Source of the DNA: Cinclus cinclus
Lineage: Eukaryota; Chordata; Aves; Passeriformes; Cinclidae
Assembly: GCF_963662255.1 (NCBI RefSeq)
Contig: NC_085059.1
Coordinates: forward strand, 9,271,234 to 9,335,233
Direction: 5' to 3'
Length of the DNA: 64,000 bases
Both the position numbers and the translations under genes were made by a program. Positions 50,732 through 64,000 of the stretch are shown one piece after another (position 1 is the stretch's first letter; every line of letters starts with the position of its first letter). The notes beneath the pieces were generated by a model. That model made no database searches and was not told where the DNA came from. It worked only from the letters and a program-made list of their open reading frames with translations.

Positions 50732-51362
50732 TGAAATGGACAATGTAAACCACCTCCCTCCAAATTATTATAATTTTGAAATTCAGGAGCTCTCAGGAAA
50801 AGATATGGAAATAGGAATAACAGTTCTTTACTAGGAAAATTAAAATAAAAGTACAGTAATAAAGAAAAGCAAAACAAAACAAAAAAAATCCCCAAAGCAC
50901 TGATAGAGTCAGAATATAACCTGACACCCCATCAGTCAGGGTGTTGGTAGCATTCTGATTAAGTGGTGGCTGCAGTCCTCCTGGAGTGAAAGATGTGGTT
51001 CAGTTGAGGCAGTGGTCCTGTAGAAGGGTGCAGTTTTCCTCCAAAGGTCCAGCAATGATATGGAAAGGTCTGGTTTTCCTCTGGAATTTAGTGAAAGAAG
51101 GCTGCTCTGATGTTCCAAATCTCAGATTTTATTTAGGTAGGAAATGCTTTGCTCCTCTGCCAGGGGGGAGCATCTCCCAATGGGATGATGTAATTTTATT
51201 ATCCATGCAGTGGGACTCAATGGGCCATTAACAGACGATACTTCCCTGGAGGAAGGATGGGTTGTGGAAAAGAGGAAGAACACTGCTCCACCTGGTTTTA
51301 ACAGACTGCCCACTAACAGAAGATATCCCAATCCAGAGATAAAGATCACTCACCTGTTTTCA
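50732..51362 (-). mobile_element. Solo LTR of an avian endogenous retrovirus, minus strand
   Basis: On the plus strand it begins TGAAAT and ends TTTTCA, short terminal inverted repeats of an LTR. Read on the minus strand, the end region (a taaagaactgttattcc phrase followed by ataataatttggagg..) and the middle (a cattgggagatgctcc phrase) match a common bird ERV LTR style that I recognise. A TATA-like taaataaaat lies at 51127-51135 (complement) and a T-rich stretch precedes the 3' part. A taaaga motif (complement near 50826-50832) may be the poly(A) signal. Length is 631 bp. No target-site duplication was found and no viral gene is attached. The exact family name is not assigned. Confidence 0.83.
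50860..50889. repeat. A-rich tract inside the LTR
   Basis: Repeated AAAAC and AAAG units. On the minus strand this is the T-rich part of the LTR 3' region. Confidence 0.7.
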
Positions 51363-53107
51363 ACATATGGTGATAGAATACATACATACAGGTCACATCC
51401 TGTATTACAACCAAAGACAAGTTACCACAATTTTGTGTAATAGAGATAGTCTCTTGAAACTTCAATTTTATAATTAAAGTAATTTTTCTTTCCTTTAAAT
51501 GCTCATTGAAATTTTTAATTGAAAAAAGCACTGTTTCATTGTGCAGAGTTGCCATTTAAGAAAGGATGGGCTGTCAAACATGAAAGCTTGTACGAAAAAC
51601 TGCAAAGGACTCTGGAGAGTCCATGAGTACAGGTACTTTAAAGATCAATTACATTCAAACCAAACTGAAACCAATCAAGCACCTACCCACTTTGACACAT
51701 CGCTGGCTTTTGCTTAATTGAAAGGAGAAATACTTAATTTTCTTTCTATGGACTAAACTATAGTTGCTAAACTAACGGTACTCTGGATCACTGTATATTC
51801 TGCCTTCATACACTACTAAGCAGTTTCTTGTTATTTCTTGCAATTTGAAGTGATAAAAGGAGTCTATGGTTAAGATTTTGTAGCTTGTATAGTACCTGAA
51901 GCTCTAGTAAGGGACAAAGTGGCTTCTCATAGAACTTGAACCACTTAAAAAAAAAGGAAATTTTGCTCTTTAGTCACACTGAGAAGGATGCAATATGCTG
52001 TAACAGGGAGGAATCTGGATGTAACAGTCCTTCCATTTTGCATAATTTTCATTTTCTCAAGTCTAATGCAGTATTTACAATGCTTTGGCTGTAGGGCTTC
52101 ACTGGGACTGTCGCAAGACCCAGTAACTGGTCCTTCAGAATGAGTCAAGCTTTGTGCAAGGTGAATGAGGATGCTGCAATTTCATTTTTTATTACCTCCA
52201 AATCCTTCTTTCTATTCCACTTCTGTGATTGGAAAACCCCAGTATTTTGCTGATTTTAATGTAGTTACTTTAAATGATGATATTTTAGTCAGTGGCAATG
52301 ATGCCATGATGATTTTTTGTCTTTTCTTTTTATATACCCTTTTATATATTCTCAGTATTCTTGATATACATGTAATTCTTTAAACCTGATATTTTATCAT
52401 AGCCTTGGTATCCCTCTAGGCAAGAAGACCAAACATTCTAAAGGCCTCACAGCTGGAGGCCAGAAAGCCTTACACTGTCTTGAGAAACCAAGGTTCTCTC
52501 CAGAACATATTTTGTAAACCAGGATTAAGCCCCATCTAGGGGTAACACTTTAGAATAGGGAAATGTCATTACATGCATTTAAGCTTCCATTGGGGAATCT
52601 TTATCGGATATGCTGTTTTGCAATGTCTATACAATTGTACACATGGTGTACTGGATATAAGGATCCTTATTAAATACTGAGGTAAAAAATATTTTATCCC
52701 TTAACCGTGTCTGGCTTGTAATGCTAGGACCAGGAAAAAAGGCATCAGCTTCTTTTCCTCCAGTTTTGCAATTATTTTTCTCTTTTCCTTTTAAAAAATT
52801 ATACATGAGAGAGTAGAACTTAGAGCATTATTGTACTGCTGCCTTTAAAATGAGTTCTTTAATGATTTCTGGGTTTTTTTTTTCCCCATTTCTTATTGCA
52901 ATTCTTGAATTCTTGAAAACATTCTAGGATTATTTTGATGCTAAGCAGGAACGGAAAGAAAGGTGGGCAGTGTTTATTCTTGTTTTATACCTTCAAATGG
53001 CTGATTATTTTTTGCCTTTTCCCCTCCTGCTGTTTTGGTAAGGCTATGGTAATTAGTAAAAGTATTGCTTACAAACTTAACAGTTTTTTATAGTTATCTA
53101 TGAACTC

Positions 53108-53123
53108 TGTGTGTGTGTGTGTA

Positions 53124-53170
<47 letters not shown>
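53108..53170. repeat. (TG)n(TA)n(CA)n microsatellite
   Basis: A TG run with one TATG interruption, a TA run of about 12 units, then short CA runs. The TG and CA arms can pair, giving a cruciform-prone repeat. Length is likely polymorphic. Confidence 0.95.
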
Positions 53171-53578
53171 TGGGTACTTGAGGTAGTCACAGGATTCTGT
53201 CCTTGATCTGACCTATTGATGATGTCTCTACATAGGTCTGTACATTCAGGTGGTTACAGTTATTCAGTCCTGTTGGCATCTTAAATGAACATTAGTCACA
53301 TCATGTGCATTTCTCTGTGATACTCATGTAAAGTCTTATCATGCATTTCTTATCCACAGTGTGAGTTATTTTCACAGTGAACTACAGAAAATAAAAGAAA
53401 TTAAGTAAGATTTTTCTGTGTATTAATCAGGCTTGATTGACTTAGTAACCAGAGAAATCTGATCTCAGTGTCTTTAACAACTGATTTTTTACTTCCTCAA
53501 ACTCTTTTGAAAAAGCTAAGAAAAAGATACCTTTGCTTTTATTTTCTTGTACTTAGATCTAATTCGTATTCAAAAATT

Positions 53579-53608
53579 AGTAGGAGATGTCTCTAGATAT
53601 CTCCTACT
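53579..53608. repeat. Short inverted repeat
   Basis: agtaggagat and its exact complement flank a 10-base centre that is itself nearly palindromic. Too short to call a microRNA or a MITE. Confidence 0.8.
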
Positions 53609-56232
53609 TGAAAAATCAGATGTTCAAATATGTATTGAAGGTATCATGTAAAAGTGAAGTCACAAGCAGACAATGGTTGATTTATGGCTCATGGAGTGTG
53701 GGATATGGATCCTGACTGCAAGCTTACTTTTGATGGGCTTTCTGCTTTTCACTAATTCATAGAGTGGAAAACTTTTTGTGTTTTACAGAGAGGAGTGTGG
53801 TAGACCCTCTATCCTGTTGTAAACACTGCATTTCCAGCTGAGGGTGAAATACTTGGCGAGGTGTTGGGCAGAAGTAGAGGAGCCCAGCCTATGCCTCTGC
53901 ACGTGCAACAGGTGTTTGTACTGCTGTACTTCACTACATGGCTGAAACTGCAATTATGCACCTTCTTGTTCAAAAGAGTTGCTAACAGATTACACCAGCT
54001 TTGAAGAAAACTGCTTTGAACAAACACTGCTTGTCAACAGCATTTATCTTTTACTTGAAGTTATCTCATAACAGTGTGGGCAAAAAACCCAAATATTTTT
54101 CCTGAAGGCTTCTATTCCCTAAGATGTGTATGCCAAATTTTGCTGCAGACTGCTGTGAGGTTTCTGCTACTTTTTAAGAGCTCCCTGAAGGATGCCACAG
54201 TTGGAATCAAACCTGAAAACCCAAGAGGTGCCATTTGCTTGTCTTCCTTATTTAGCTTTCCAAATGTTTGAATGGGAATTGTAGCACAGATATACATCAA
54301 GCAAGTGCATTCTTCCAGGACCGCATTTATGCATAAATACTATAAAGGTTCTGAAAGAAGCCCATAATCCAAGTGCTTTCAAGAAGTATCCAGAAATACA
54401 GGTTTTGAAATGTTACTTTGCTAAAGAATTCAAATTATTTTTGCTGAAATATGGAATGTACTTACAAAATGAAATTGCTTTATGTAATTAATTTTATATA
54501 ATGAATAACTTCATGATCTTCAGGATATAAAATTTAAAATACTCTTGTCTGTATGAAAAAATTTAAAAATTGTGCACTGTGTCAACAGGTAATTGCTGTT
54601 GTGATGAAACCGTAAGCTCAACATTTCCAAGAAAATATGGAAATACTGTGTATTATTATAAAAGCTTTTCTTTGGCTTTCCCAGCCATTATCTGTCAGTC
54701 AGATTTACATGATCTTTTCTTCTTTGCCAGAAAAGATGAGTGCTGGCTGCCTGCCTTATTTTCCTTGGCTGCATTACCCAGCTGCCATGGAACTTGGGCT
54801 GATTGGTTGATGGTGGAGCTGAGAAGTCTTTCAGATTAGTAATTCAAATAGTCAATTTGTAATGCTCTGCCTGTATTGACATTAGTTTTGTGTTGTAGCT
54901 TTAAATCACATTCAGGAGAGAAAAGTGCTGGGCTATATAATGGAAAATAATGCTTTTAATAAAAGTCCCCTGTTAAGAAGTGCTGTGATAATGAAATCAA
55001 CATCGAAACAGCACAATGCAAAGTTGTTGAGTGATGTTAACCCTCCTCCTCAGCCCTGATCACTGGTTTTTTGACCTTGCAACAGCCGTCTGCTTTGTGG
55101 TAGCCCTGGCACTTGAGTGACTGCAAACTAACCAAAGGAAAACAGGTTCATTGCTACATGCTCACCAAAAAAACCATATGCTGGTGAGATCTGGGGTGGG
55201 AGTCAAAAAGATTGTTTATTTCAGGAAGGACAGAAGGTAGAAAAAGTAACTCCAGTTAAACAAGCATCTGTTTTGTTTCTTGCAGATCAAGGAATGGTAG
55301 GTGCCAGCTGGAGAGCACCTTGTGTTCTGAGGTGCTGCTAGGATAGCCTGCCTAGTGTCTGATGCTACTAATGAATGCTTTCGTCTTACTTCTTTCCTTT
55401 GTGCCAATAGCTTCAGTGATTTCCTTGCTAAGCCCCCACATCCTTTTTCTAATCACTGTGCTGAATAATTGTGCCATTTAGTACACTTTTCTTGTCTTAC
55501 TTGCCTGCTTCCAGACCAATTATTTTGTAAACGTGTGCTCAGAAGGGCTTTTGCCATCTGTTGGAGGAATCACTTAAATGAGTGAATTTGTTTAATGCTG
55601 CTTGTGTTGTCAGTCATTATTTTATCTCCCTTAAATTTGATATCATCTACAGGCCTTGGAATTTTATTCTTGATGTTGCTGCTACATAGGATTTGCTGTT
55701 GACAGCATCCCTAATAAATTAATGAGAAATTTAGTAATTAATTTTTGAGGTGTTTTAACATGTATAAAAACTTAAATGACAACATTTGAGCTCCAAAGAA
55801 AAAACCAATAGATATAGATTTTGATTGTGGTTAAAATGAAAATTAAATGAGTGGTTTACAGTGGTAAATGTGTTTTGAGTTTTTGGACTGACACAGAGGT
55901 TGATAAAAGTAAATGGTCTTTGTCCATGTAAGAATATAGTGCAATGAAAGCATGACTAACAATTCTGTTAATCTAAAAAACAAGAGAAATAGGTGAAATA
56001 TTAACACAGAAGCTAAAATCATTCGCTGAATCATTCACTGGCTGTAAAATCTCATGGCTACATGTGGGTGGTGGGGCATTTGGGTTTGTCTGATGCAGCA
56101 GGCCTCATCTTGAAAGATGTTTTGTTCCTGAATTTTGTGGAGAATAACCATTATAACACCTTTCTAAAATATAAAACTGCAAGAATACTGAAAATCATAA
56201 TAATAGTCAGATCTTTTCGATTGCTTTTGCAG

Positions 56233-56376
56233 AAGCTAAAGTAGATCTTTTCTGTAGGATTCAACCCCTTAGAACTACGTGGAACATACTGACCCTGTAA
56301 TGATCTAGAAGAGCCTGTGGCATCTCTGGTGAGACCTGTGTGCCAGAGTGACTCCAGAGAGTGACTGCTGATCAAG
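56233..56376 (+). other. Candidate noncoding exon with splice-like ends
   Basis: TTGCTTTTGCAG ends at 56232 and ATCAAG at 56376 is followed by GTAAGAG. The 144 bp between have stops in all three frames. Consistent with an untranslated or lncRNA exon, or with chance. Confidence 0.2.
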
Positions 56377-58740
56377 GTAAGAGAAGACTAAACTTTCTTC
56401 CTAATCATGTAGGGCATAATAAAGATTATATTTCTGCTTCTCTCTTCTGTGCTGAGGTTTTTTAGTGAAGAAGCTTCATAGTTTCCCAGGTCATAGGACC
56501 CAGTCAGACTCACTGCAGTGTGGAGGGAGGCTCAGCTGTGCAGCTGCAGATACTCCAGCATGTGTGCACAGGTCTGTGCTTGCTCATGAGCAGCCTGCAC
56601 ACTGCTCAGAGTGAGACCCTGCTCACCTCTCCCTCTGGCATTGCCATTTCTGCTCCATTCATTAATATTCTGAGTTCCCCACTGGGAGTCAGGAACTCCT
56701 TGGCCACTGCCAAGATCACTCTGATGTGAAGCCTCTCTGAACCTGCAGGAATCACCAGCACTGATGGTGATAAGAGGGTAAGAGATAGAGTCTGAGAAAT
56801 ATCTGACTAAGAAAACCCAACCCTGTTGTCTTCCTAATTAAACCCTGTAGTTGCTCTATGCATAAAGCTGCTTTTGTTGTTTGAAGTGCTCTTCTATCTG
56901 CATATTGTGTATTTATGATCTCAATGACAATTTTTAAAAAGAGGTGCAATGTAACCTTAATGTGGTATTAGAGCAACACAAGGAATTTTGATGGGACACA
57001 TATTCAACTAAACCCAGCAAAGCTTGCTTGCTCCTTTGAAAAAAATAATGATTTGCAAGCAGCCTTCCCGTATGGCTACATTTGATAAGGATCACAAATT
57101 TTTTTTTTTGTTGTTTAAATGCAAAAAACCTCCTAAGCTTTAGGAGAGCCTATGGTAATTAAATAGAAGGTGGCCAAAATTTGTTGTGTGCTTCTTCAGT
57201 AGTCCTTACCTGAACCTTGTAATTACTCAAGCATGCTTTTGTAGACATGTATGTCATATTAAGTAGAAAATGTAATTCTTTGGAAATTCATACATTTTCT
57301 AGTTTAACATCTTTAAAAACAAAAAAGAAAATTCAAACAAATCACAAACCTGTGTATTTTTCTACAGTTCAAAAAAAAAAAACCAAGAAACCAGCTTGTC
57401 TCAAGAGAAGAGACAGTATAAAATATTTAAGTTGATAATAAAATAATGTTTTTCTATTTGTATTTTATTCACAAGACAAACATCTGATGCCCATTGTGTG
57501 CCCGCACTTCATGTGATAGTACAGCAAGATATTTTAAGACACTGCAGGATTAGGAGAATTACATAATGGTCTGTTTCAGTAGACCTAAATTCCTGTAACT
57601 AACATTTATAAGGGAAGAGGAGCGTTTTCAAGGTTTAACTTTGTTCAGCTTACTGTAGGAAACTTTCTTTGGTTGGGGGTCAGCCTCAGCGGTGTAAATT
57701 TTCACATACATAATCCTCTTCTATTTAAATACTAATGAAGCATGGGCTTACGATGAAGGGTATGTATAATTCCTGAATAAACCAATTGTGAAAATGTTAA
57801 TACAAGAAAAAAAAATGAATGTCATTGGCTGATCAGCTGATGATCTGATAATGACTATACCTTACTTGGGATTAGTGGTCTCTATAAAATACCCTTGAAG
57901 CCTTTCCTTTTTTTACTGTATCTTATCTTCCATGTTCAGAGAAATGGATGTAAGCTTAGGCCCATGCTTAAGTGGCCAGATAAATTAGGGCCCTGTATTT
58001 TTTAGCTCTTAGTACTTCAGTTACATGAGTTTGCTGTGGAGAGGGCTGGTTAGTGATACTTAGTGATGTAGTTGTGAGGAGCCACCATCTGACTGAGCTG
58101 GTGTTTGGTGTTGAATATTCCAGGTTTGAAGGGAAAGATTTGTTTCACCAGCTGTTCTGCCATGGAGGGGAGCAAATAGACCCACCTTCTCTCTCACCTC
58201 TGCCTGTAGTGAAAACATGAAAACAAATGCAGATCATGAGGATGGTGGCAGTGCTACTAAGTCTGTAGAGTGGTGAAGAAGATGACTACCATTTGTGTCC
58301 TTGGATGTTTGTTCCCATCCCTCCTATTGTGTTGAGACAAGAACTTGTGTGACATAGGAGTGTGGTTTTGAAAATGAGTGGGGCTTTAATTCTGTGTTTC
58401 AGCTCGGCTTATTTTGGCTGCTTAAGCTCCCTGGCCTGGTGAATGTGAGGGCTGGCATGAGGCAGGGGAGACAGGCTATCCAAGGATTGAGATATGACAG
58501 GACTGTCCTTTTCAGTTCAGCACAAACCTTAAGCTGACAATATCATTGGAGCTTGTGGGTGCCACATGAGGAAATGTAACTTGGTTGCAATGCTTAGCGA
58601 AGAAATTTTTTCCTTGTCTGGACCACTTGTCCTCATTTGCCTGCTGCAGCCTGTTTGTTGTACCAGTGTAACTGTCCTGGGGCTGTGCTGTAAAAATAAC
58701 TGCTCTGTGCAGTCAGTGGTGCTGCTCCCTTGGCAAGAGC

Positions 58741-58775
58741 ATCCCTGGGGTCACACCCCATCCCTGGGGTCACAC
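58741..58775. repeat. 19-bp tandem duplication
   Basis: atccctggggtcacac occurs twice, 19 bp apart. Confidence 0.85.
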
Positions 58776-61700
58776 ACAGAAGGCAGGAGCCTTCTGCTGG
58801 AGCTGGGCAAAATCCAGAGATAAGCAATGAAGTCAGTCTAAACTTCTCTGACTGGTCAGTTATCTTATCCACTCCCAGCCACTAAATGCAAATGCTTGTA
58901 AATCGAAAATAAATTGAGTATTCCTTTAAATAAGTCTCTGTTATAGTTTATTTAAATTTAAATATTGGAAATACCTTGAGGAGTACTTGTGTGATCATAT
59001 AACACATAATCCAGAAAATGAGATTTTGTAATTATTGATAACAATAAGTTAAGATAAAAACCAGTGGTAAGTAGGTTTTAGTTTGTTTGTATATTATAGA
59101 AGGCCTTGTAGTTCTGTGTTCATAAAAACATCACAGCAACTAAGAAATAAATTTAAAAAAGCCCAACCAAACCACAACAAAACCAGACAAACAAGCCAAA
59201 TCCTCTAAACCCCCAGACTCACAAAACTGCCCTCCCCAAACACTTTTTTGCTTTCCACAAGTAGACTTTGTGTTTAAAACTTGCGGATTGTTATTTTTGA
59301 AAGTTTTCCTTAATTTTGATGATCTATCCAAACAAGCGCCTTCACCACCCCCAAATGCAAGCCTTGTAGAAGTGTTTACTTCTGGAATGATTTCAAGCAT
59401 CTTCGGGGTTTTACATCTCTTTTCTTGCAGTGTTTGGTAACTGGTCTCCTACCAATTAGGCCTGGAGTGTCTGTTATAAAATACCCATCTGTAGAGTCCT
59501 AGTGCTCACAGCATTTAGAAATAGCAATCCCGCACACTGTCATCTCATGCAGAGTTTGGTTACCTAAACCTGAGGCATACAGTACCAAAGCCTGCATGGG
59601 AGCTCTGCCCTCAGCCTGGCTCTCTTCCTTTGCCTTCCTAAATGTTGCTCCCCACCAAGAATGGTACTTCCCCCATGTGTTGCCCTTCAGTCAGCCAAAC
59701 ACAGCTGATGGGGAGAGTCTGCCTTAGGTAGCAGAAACATGGGCTTGCCAAGTTTGCCTTCCCCTGTCCAGAGCGGTATTTTGTTGTAGCTGACATCTTC
59801 ATACCCCAAAACCCCTTGTGCTGTGCCAGGCATACAGTGTGCCTTGAGCTGCCACATCATTTTACACAGCTTGGCCAAAGAGCCATTTCACTGTCTGAGA
59901 TCTGCTGACATGAAAAAAACTGCACAGGGACATGTCCCTGGGCTCCAGGTCTCCTATGGAGCGTGGATGAAGTCAGGAGTGGCGCTGTGCAGAGCGCACG
60001 TGGCTGCAGTACTGGCAGGGAGGGTGCAAAGTCAGGGCAGTGCCACCCTTAACTGGTACCAGCAGGCATTTCCCTGCTCAGCCCACAGATGGACTGCACT
60101 TCAGGACAGGACCAGTTGTCACACCACATTTCTGCTAGAAAGTGATTTGTATTATCCCAGGATTTAGTTTCCCTTGCCTTCTTAAAGATGGGAAACTTAT
60201 CCAAGTGTGTGCTGAGGGTTGTGATAATATGGGGGACCAAAATGCACAATTGTTGAGAACTTTGCACCTACTGAAGAACCATTTAAAATAAAATTACAGA
60301 TTGGCTTAAGCAGACTGTAGCTTCTAACAGCAGAGAACTAAGTGTATTTTAGTACCTGTGAGCATTGATATATGCAGTTCATGGGGATTTTGTTGTACAT
60401 GTTCCTTGGAGAGTACAGATAGACTTTGCAGTAGTAGAACAGAGTGAAGTTCCTCCAGTAGATCTTGATTGAACATCTCCCTGGGCAGGAACCTGAAAAT
60501 TTTTCCCTTGATTCAGCAGCTTTGAATAAGGTAAGGAGTTATATAAAGTAGGAAGTGCAGATCTCTGTAGAACACTCAGGTAATGCTGCTAGTCTAAAAT
60601 CCAGATGTATCCTTTGAGAAGAGGCAATACCAAAGTATCTTGCTTTATGTGTACTTGGTTAATGTTTAATCTTGCATTTCAAACAATTTTGTCAAAAAAT
60701 AAGTTCAGTCTCCACAGATCTTTGTTTCTGTGTAGTGACTTTGCCTGAAGTAGATGTCCCTGAACAATTCTTTGTGAATTAATGCTGAATTACAGGGGAG
60801 AAAATAAATACTAGGTACAAACCTCACTGTAAGCACATGAATTAAAAGCTGCAACTTGAGAAGTACATGTTTGTACTAAGGTGTATGTTTTCAAGGAATG
60901 CATTTTCAAGCTGTTTAAGTGCTGACTCATGCCCCATGAATGTGGTTGGATAGGGACATTCGTGGGCACACATCCCCTTCTTTTGAAATATTTAAATGGA
61001 TGTTGTTGGAGAAGCACTGGCAGAGCAAACTGTTCAAGTGGAACTTTTAGAAGCCTCGTCGTGTGTTCTAAGACTGCTAGAGAGAGGGAGGCAGTTGAGG
61101 TGTGGGCTGTATCACTGTCTTGACTTGAGAATTCTGTAACTTGGCTTTCCAGGAAAATCTGTCCTCACCAGCAGCTTTTCACATGGGAATGAATGGGAAA
61201 AGTGTCTGTGACAGATAACTGTTGGAGTGAAATGTGGTTTAATCTTGACTTGCAAGCAGTATTCTTTTTTTGCTACCTGGTGTTTTTGAATAAAGGCATT
61301 CCCTCCCTTGCAGCCTGTTGGTCATTACAGCTGTTCTGTATGACCCATACTCTTAGCTCTGTTTTTTTACTGACGTATGGAATGAGGAGCCTGAGAGAAA
61401 ACAGAAGGATTTTACCAGCAGGGACATCTGCTATGGATTGATGTCTTGCCTGATACAGAAGAGTGTGCAAAGGTCCAGATGGTCATCACAGCCCTCTTTG
61501 GGAGCAACCCTCCTGCCATTTACAAACGGCTCTGGATGAAGGTCAGGAGCTGGAGCCACTGAAACAGCTGGGGGAGGATTTTGTGGATCCCCAAACACAC
61601 GTAGGGAAATTGCCCAAGTGCTTCAGCTTGTGTCTTGATGAGGCTTCTGAAGTCACACAGGAAATTTGTAGCAGAACTGAGAGTTCTGTGTAGATGTTCT

Positions 61701-61840
61701 GGATGGCCTCCATTGTTTTGGAGACCTGTAAGATCTGGGGACTTCAATAGCCCTGCTGTGCTTATCAGAGCAGTTTTTGTGCTACAGGTGAGTTCTCCAA
61801 AGGATCTAACAATTTCCGCCTTCCATGTACAAGTTCTTAA

Positions 61841-61855
61841 TACTACTACTACTAC
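61841..61855. repeat. Short (TAC)5 repeat
   Basis: Five perfect TAC units. Confidence 0.85.
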
Positions 61856-62831
61856 TGGTAAAAAATGCATTTACTTGATTTGCCAGTGCACTGGTATCTA
61901 GACAGATTTATTTTTTTCTGTTTTTTAGGGGTTAGTGGTAGTTTACTCAGTTTTGTTAAATAGAAATTTTCTTCAAGTTTTTGATCTGTCTTCTCCAATA
62001 AACACTGCGACTGAAGTTGTATCATTACAAATTTTATTCCCGGGTTTATGACTTAGCTGTTATGACAGACTTTTCTTTAGGTGGATAAAGTATTGGGTGT
62101 TGTGCTGCTTTTCATTTAGTCTGAAATTAGCTTATATTAAGTGTGTTTTTTCTCTCCTCTACAGGGGAAAAAGAGGAGTGTGATGTGCCAGAAGTTTATT
62201 ATTTTGCTATTTTCCATTTTTAATGTCACTAACAGTTGTAGGAAGTAATTCTGATACAAATTACAGAAGAGATGAGTTGTGAAGGCAAGAGGACAACAGG
62301 AAATAAAGTGGAAAAATAGGCTGAGTACAATTCTGACATTGAAAAAGTTTCTGTTCTTTTTATTCTGTTGAAGGTTGGCCTCAAGTATTTGCTTTTAGGG
62401 GCATTTGAAGAGATGAGTTAGCCCTCCCAGTCCCTGATATTTACTCTTTCTTCATGAACAATTCTAGCCAGTTAAAAATTATTGCAATGTTAGTTTTTGT
62501 ATGAAAATTAGCAGGGATGATTAATTTAAGCAGAGCATACAGCTGAAGGCAGAAACCTTGTCCAGATCCTTGTTGTTGATGCTGTTTGACTTATGAGGAT
62601 GAAGAATTATGCATTGAGAGATTTAACCATATGTTTTCAGTACAAATACATAAAAATACCATGCATTTTTTTTGGCCAAAGCCTCGCCCTTTTCAGCAAG
62701 GAGACAAATAAGAGAATTACCAAAAAATGAGATGATCAGGAGACACAAGTGAACCTGCAGGAAATTACACTCCATTGACACATCTCTGTTGGTCTTGGAG
62801 GAGATAGCAAGTGGTTGCTATTAGAAAAAAC

Positions 62832-62848
62832 TTTTTTTTTTTTTTTTT
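62832..62848. repeat. Poly-T run of 17 bases
   Basis: Seventeen consecutive T. No attached retroposon was recognised. Confidence 0.9.
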
Positions 62849-64000
62849 GTACCAACTGGATATCTTAGTAAAGACTAGAGCTACATAGTTAAAAATTCTT
62901 TTTCCTGTGTAGTAGAATAGAGACCAGGAGTTCAAACATGGATTTGTTTCTGCTGGGAATTTAAAAATGTGAAAATTATTCCTGGTGTAGGTTTTAACAT
63001 TTCCTATATCCTAACATTTTCTATCTCCTGCGCCCCATCCTTCTTCATATATTTGCAAATTTCTTCATCGTCATCTTTGCAAGGGGAGGATTCCCACAGC
63101 CAAGTTCTTAGCATGTCTCATTTCCAAATTCAGCTTCCTCTGAATATGTTTAGTAGTTTAATTTGAACAGAAGGCCTCAAATCCAATCCCATTCACATTC
63201 CACAAAGTAAATTTACTGTTAAGGGTGGAATATAAAGAAGAAATGAGAAGTAAAATGAACTTTACATGAAATATAAATACAGCTGGACTAATCACTGCAC
63301 TGATTGTAAGATTGTTGCAGGTGCAGGCCTTGCATATGTAAGATGCAAGTCTAACAAGATGTGAAATGCAGATAATGAAGCCCTTTCTGATTCAGCTGCC
63401 AAGGTCCTGCTTAGACATCTCCCATGAATTCCTTCTTTTCTTGAGGAAATGAAATGTTTCCTCCAATTAAACTCCTTATTGTTTAGAAATCTATTTGTTT
63501 TCTGAGTCAAAGCCCATACAGTTTATTATTATTATTAGCCCCATAGTTTATTTTTTCTTTTATGCTTATTCTGGAGATTGTACAGGTGTGTTTCTTACAA
63601 AGTCTTTTTTTTTTTTTCATTTCTTATTGGCTTACAAATAGATTGTGTGGAATGAAAGATGTGCTTGCTCACATCTGATGCCACCAGCTACAGTTTGACA
63701 CTGTGATACACACAGGAAGACATTTTAACTTCCCTTCTGCAACTAAGAGCATCTCAGTATATACATAGAAATAAACTGTTCTGTAGGAGACTGACTGCTT
63801 CTTAGCCTGAATTCTGAGAATCCATAGCAGAACCTGAAATAACATTTTCAGTTTTTTTATTCTCCATGGGCATCAACTGCTCAAGTAGAAGTATCTCCCT
63901 TTCATATATTCTAGGGGCATGGACTAAAGGATTTCTGTCAAGTACCACAAGAGGACATCTGTTTCATCTCCTTGACCTGCAGCTTTACCGGTGAGAGTGC

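Larger units (their letters stand above)
51363..56232. other. Unique AT-rich DNA, no gene seen
   Basis: Includes the TG/TA microsatellite (53108-53170) and a short inverted repeat (53579-53608). Stretches near 54890-55010 and 55500-55740 look like possible conserved noncoding sequence but this is unproven. No exon, RNA gene or further LTR was recognised. Confidence 0.5.
56377..64000. other. Mostly unique DNA, no gene recognised
   Basis: Somewhat GC-richer patches lie at 58380-58870, 59560-60170 and 61440-61790. They carry open frames of 60-116 codons on both strands but nothing I recognise. A good 5' splice-like site (ctacag then gtgagt) sits at 61787/61788 without a clear partner. Simple sequence includes a 19-bp duplication (58741-58775), a short TAC repeat (61841-61855) and a T run (62832-62848). 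Confidence 0.5.

Noticed and set aside
61440..61700. Possible protein-coding exon with a 76-codon frame
   Set aside because: The frame has no recognisable similarity and no convincing acceptor. Only a donor-like site at 61788 was found.
1..64000. tRNA, rRNA, telomeric repeats or mitochondrial insertions
   Set aside because: No tRNA B-box-like word in a plausible setting, no TTAGGG arrays and no mitochondrial gene text were seen by reading. A covariance-model scan was not possible.

Overview
This window looks like bird nuclear DNA, probably from a songbird (Passeriformes). I found no protein-coding gene that I can recognise. The DNA is AT-rich and CpG-poor, with the texture of a large avian intron or intergenic stretch. 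The call rests on the repeats: an old CR1 LINE 3' fragment, and solo long terminal repeats (LTRs) of endogenous retroviruses (ERVs) of types I know from passerine genomes, assigned by family resemblance only because no search was possible. No retroviral gag, pol or env sequence was seen, so every LTR appears to be a solo copy.

Layout. 1-8 kb: two related solo LTRs in opposite orientation (331-668 on +, 2747-3083 on -). Near 8.3 kb: a worn CR1 piece, followed at 8669-8759 by a stretch that looks like a small exon with strong splice signals. 9-29 kb: unique AT-rich DNA with homopolymers and small tandem duplications. 29.6-31.2 kb: two more LTRs related to the first pair (29622-29940 on -, 30807-31160 on +), both with target-site duplications. 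33.1-33.9 kb: a different, gammaretrovirus-like LTR next to a 33-bp tandem duplication. 34-47 kb: unique DNA with a 77-bp pure pyrimidine tract and a second exon-like segment (41260-41501). 47.1-48.9 kb: the most distinctive object, an ERVL-like LTR whose middle holds a GC-rich minisatellite of about 19 units of 40 bp. 50.7-51.4 kb: another avian ERV LTR on the minus strand. 51-64 kb: unique DNA with a TG/TA microsatellite and a third exon-like segment (56233-56376).

The window does not show an operon-like or multi-gene system. The long open frames at 47.4-48.7 kb on both strands come from the 40-bp repeat, which has no stop codon in any of six phases. The features worth following up are the minisatellite grown inside an LTR, the LTR family with mixed target-site lengths, and the exon-like segments, which need RNA evidence.
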